Assembly (NCBI GenBank): GCA_029721435.1
Contig: CM056583.1
Span: 53,237,620 to 53,301,619 of the forward strand
From: Gymnothorax reevesii
Taxonomy: Eukaryota > Chordata > Actinopteri > Anguilliformes > Muraenidae
Direction: 5' to 3'
DNA: 64,000 nucleotides
The position numbers and the translations under genes are program-made. Shown here in pieces: positions 62,412-64,000 of the stretch (its first letter is position 1; each line of letters starts with the position of its first letter). The notes below the pieces were generated by a model. That model made no database searches and was not told where the DNA came from. It was given only the letters and a program-made list of their open reading frames with translations.

Positions 62412-63383
62412 CAACCCCAATTCCGAAATAGTTGGGACAAAATGTAAATTGTGAATGAAATCAAAACGCAATGAATTTCAAATCACACCAGCCAGTATTT
62501 TATACTCAGTCCATATGAAAACGCACCACTCACGAAATCTGGAATAGCTCCACGGATTGAAATGTGAAGTATATACGTATGATGCATTTGAGATGATGAA
62601 TGATTTAAGAAGACATGTAAACATTCAATTTCATTCACGCTTCTGGATCATGCGCAACAATGGCTTCCTTTTTGCATGATAGAGTTTTAGGTGGCATCTG
62701 TGGACTGCATGGGGGACTGTGTGTTTACAGACAGTGATTTCTTGAAGTATTCCTGGGCCCATTTAGTAACGTCACACACAGAATCATGCTGGTGAGTGAT
62801 GCAGTGGCGTCTGAGGGCCCGAAGATCACAGGCATCCAGTAAACGTCTTCGGTCTTGTCCCGTACGCACAGAGATTTTTCCAGTTTCTCTGAATCTTTTG
62901 TCGATGTTATGCTCTGTTGATGATGATACCTTCAAAGCCTTTGCAATTTGATGGTGAGGAACATTGTTTTAAAAGTATTCCACAATTTATGCAAGCCTTC
63001 ACAGATTGGAGAGCCTCGGGCCATCTTTACTTCTGAGAGACTCAGCCTCTCTAAGACATCCCTTTTATAGCCAATCATGTCACACACCAGATGCCAGTTA
63101 ACATTACTTGCAAAATGCTCTTTCAGCTGATTCTCTTATATATTAATTACCTTTTCAGCCTTTTTTTGCCTGTGTCCCAACTTTTTTGAGACCTGTTGCT
63201 GCCAGAAAATTTGAAATAAGCTAATTTTGTTGATAAAAATGTAAAATGGCTCAGTTTCAACATTTGAAATGTTATCTATGTCCTTTTGTAAATAACATAT
63301 TGGCTCATGTGATCTGAAAGTCATTGCATTTTGATCTTATTCACAATTTACACTTTGTCTCAACTTTTTCGGAATTGGGGTTG
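62412..63383 (-). mobile_element. Internally deleted Tc1-like element with 46-bp terminal repeats
   Basis: The outer 46 bases on each side (ACAACCCCAATTCCGAAATA on the left, inverted at 63339-63384) differ at only three positions. TA at 62410-62411 and TC at 63384-63385 fit a TA target, and the site corresponds to GAAATAAATG in the surrounding relic. On the minus strand, 62687-62935 encodes the DNA-binding part of the transposase (VSSSTEHNIDKRFRETGKIS, later LRALRRHCITH). A frame change follows and then KLYHAK-like sequence; the catalytic part is gone. It explains the relics at 2430 and 22180. Confidence 0.85.
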
Positions 63384-63699
63384 TCAATATGACATTGTGT
63401 AGGATATTCAAAACAATACCACAAGCAATGAAAGCTGAAGGTGGCCTCACAAAATGTATCGTGTGACTTTTTTCTTGGACACGCAGTACATACCAGCTAC
63501 CTTATTTTTGTATTGCTAAATTAAGCCTGTTGCTCAAAAGTTTGGAATCAGTGATGATTTTCACGTAGATTAGTGAAATTTTGTGTTACATCAACAAAAC
63601 TATTCAAAACATGTATCCAAAGTGCAAGGACTTTCGGGAAAGAGCTTCACGAAAAAAAGTGTTTTAATGCCCAAAGTGTTGTGGGATCACCTGAAGTTT

Positions 63700-63845
63700 G
63701 ATTGTACTCGATGCTTCAAAACCCTCCAATGTAGCTGAATTAAAACAATTCAGCAAAGAAGAGCCTGTCGAAATTCCTCCCCAGTGATCTAAATGTTCCT
63801 CTGCCAGCTGTCACGTTTGATGCAGAGAATTAAGAAAGAAAGAAA
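63700..63845 (+). mobile_element. Tc1-like fragment (GTGAAAAAGTATTTGCCCCC family), 3' part
   Basis: CTTCAAAACCCTCCAATGTA at 63714 and TTAAAACAATTCAGCAAAGA at 63740 match the end of the transposase region of the family found at 36555-37150. It has no end repeat. The stretch before it (63490-63700) also looks repeat-like (TTGCTCAAAAGTTTGGAATC) but is not assigned. Confidence 0.55.
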
Positions 63846-63872
63846 GAAGAAAAGAAAGAAAGAAAGAAAGAG
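63829..63872. repeat. (GAAA)n microsatellite
   Basis: GAAA units broken by one GAAGAAAA change, about 44 bp, next to the Tc1-like fragment. After it, 63875-64000 shows nothing recognisable. Confidence 0.95.
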
Positions 63873-64000
63873 AGGGAAGAACATGAGTATGCAAGCTTCC
63901 AGCTTGCCCACTAATAAATTCAAAACAAGAATCAGGGTGCACATAAAGCCCAGTTGTTTACGAGCAATAAGTTGTAACAGTTCACAACTTTACAAAATAT

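Larger units (their letters stand above)
57841..63488 (+). mobile_element. Tc1-like relic (outermost element of a nest)
   Basis: The left terminal repeat TACACTACCTGTCCAAAAAA at 57841 matches the inverse of the right end at about 63464-63488 (GACTTTTTTCTTGGACACGC). The element is in three pieces: 57841-58683, 62141-62411 and 63384-63488. They join into one Tc1-like unit of the usual size (about 1.2 kb remaining, some deleted). The gaps hold a hAT element and a second Tc1-like element. Related fragments are at 7600-7740 and 28127-31267. Confidence 0.85.

Overview
The window is one stretch of vertebrate nuclear DNA, most likely from a ray-finned fish. It holds the 3' part of a single split protein-coding gene on the + strand, and almost everything else is intron or 3' flank filled with transposon remains. 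There is no sign of prokaryotic organisation: no operons, no ribosome binding sites, no dense long reading frames. The fish assignment is an inference from the gene and from the repeat types: several Tc1-like families, hAT elements and MITEs, and tRNA-derived SINEs with L2-like tails. It does not come from a species match.

The gene is xrcc4, the DNA ligase IV partner in non-homologous end joining. Five exons are seen, at 13211-13377, 16777-16926, 17724-17875, 24238-24379 and 57526-57619. All are bounded by AG/GT and their phases agree. Joined, they encode 234 residues, from the residue equivalent to human Phe106 to the stop. The human protein has about 231 residues over the same span. The exons give the last strand of the head, the coiled-coil stalk that binds ligase IV, an acidic tail with the STDEE casein-kinase-2 site, the SRKRRQR nuclear localisation signal, and an acidic C-terminus ending DDLFNDF. 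Exons for the N-terminal head were not found and are presumed to lie before base 1. The introns are about 3.4, 0.85, 6.4 and 33.1 kb, after at least 13.2 kb of upstream intron.

Region by region: 1-13210 is intron with Tc1-like relics (2.4-2.9, 7.6 and 10.9-12.1 kb) and SINEs (4.8, 9.3, 12.6 kb). 13378-16776 holds two small inverted-repeat elements (13.95-14.37 and 14.56-14.72 kb). 17876-24237 holds a ~1 kb element made of ~145-bp tandem units (19.76-20.74 kb). 24380-57525 holds a nested Tc1/SINE/hAT composite (28.13-31.27 kb), two further ~1 kb elements of the tandem-unit kind (43.97-44.93 and 49.67-50.63 kb), and more Tc1-like relics (36.6, 45.4, 51.3 kb). The 3' flank from 57841 is a stack of elements inserted into one another up to five deep.

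The most interesting material is structural. There is the five-deep nest after the last exon, with two clean 8-bp hAT target duplications. There is the 28-31 kb nest, where a SINE copy elsewhere in the window helps reconstruct an interrupted site. There are three ~1 kb elements with subterminal inverted repeats, two of them carrying about six ~146-bp units, which may be Helentron-associated non-autonomous elements. Family names rest on recognising sequence by eye; no database search was run.
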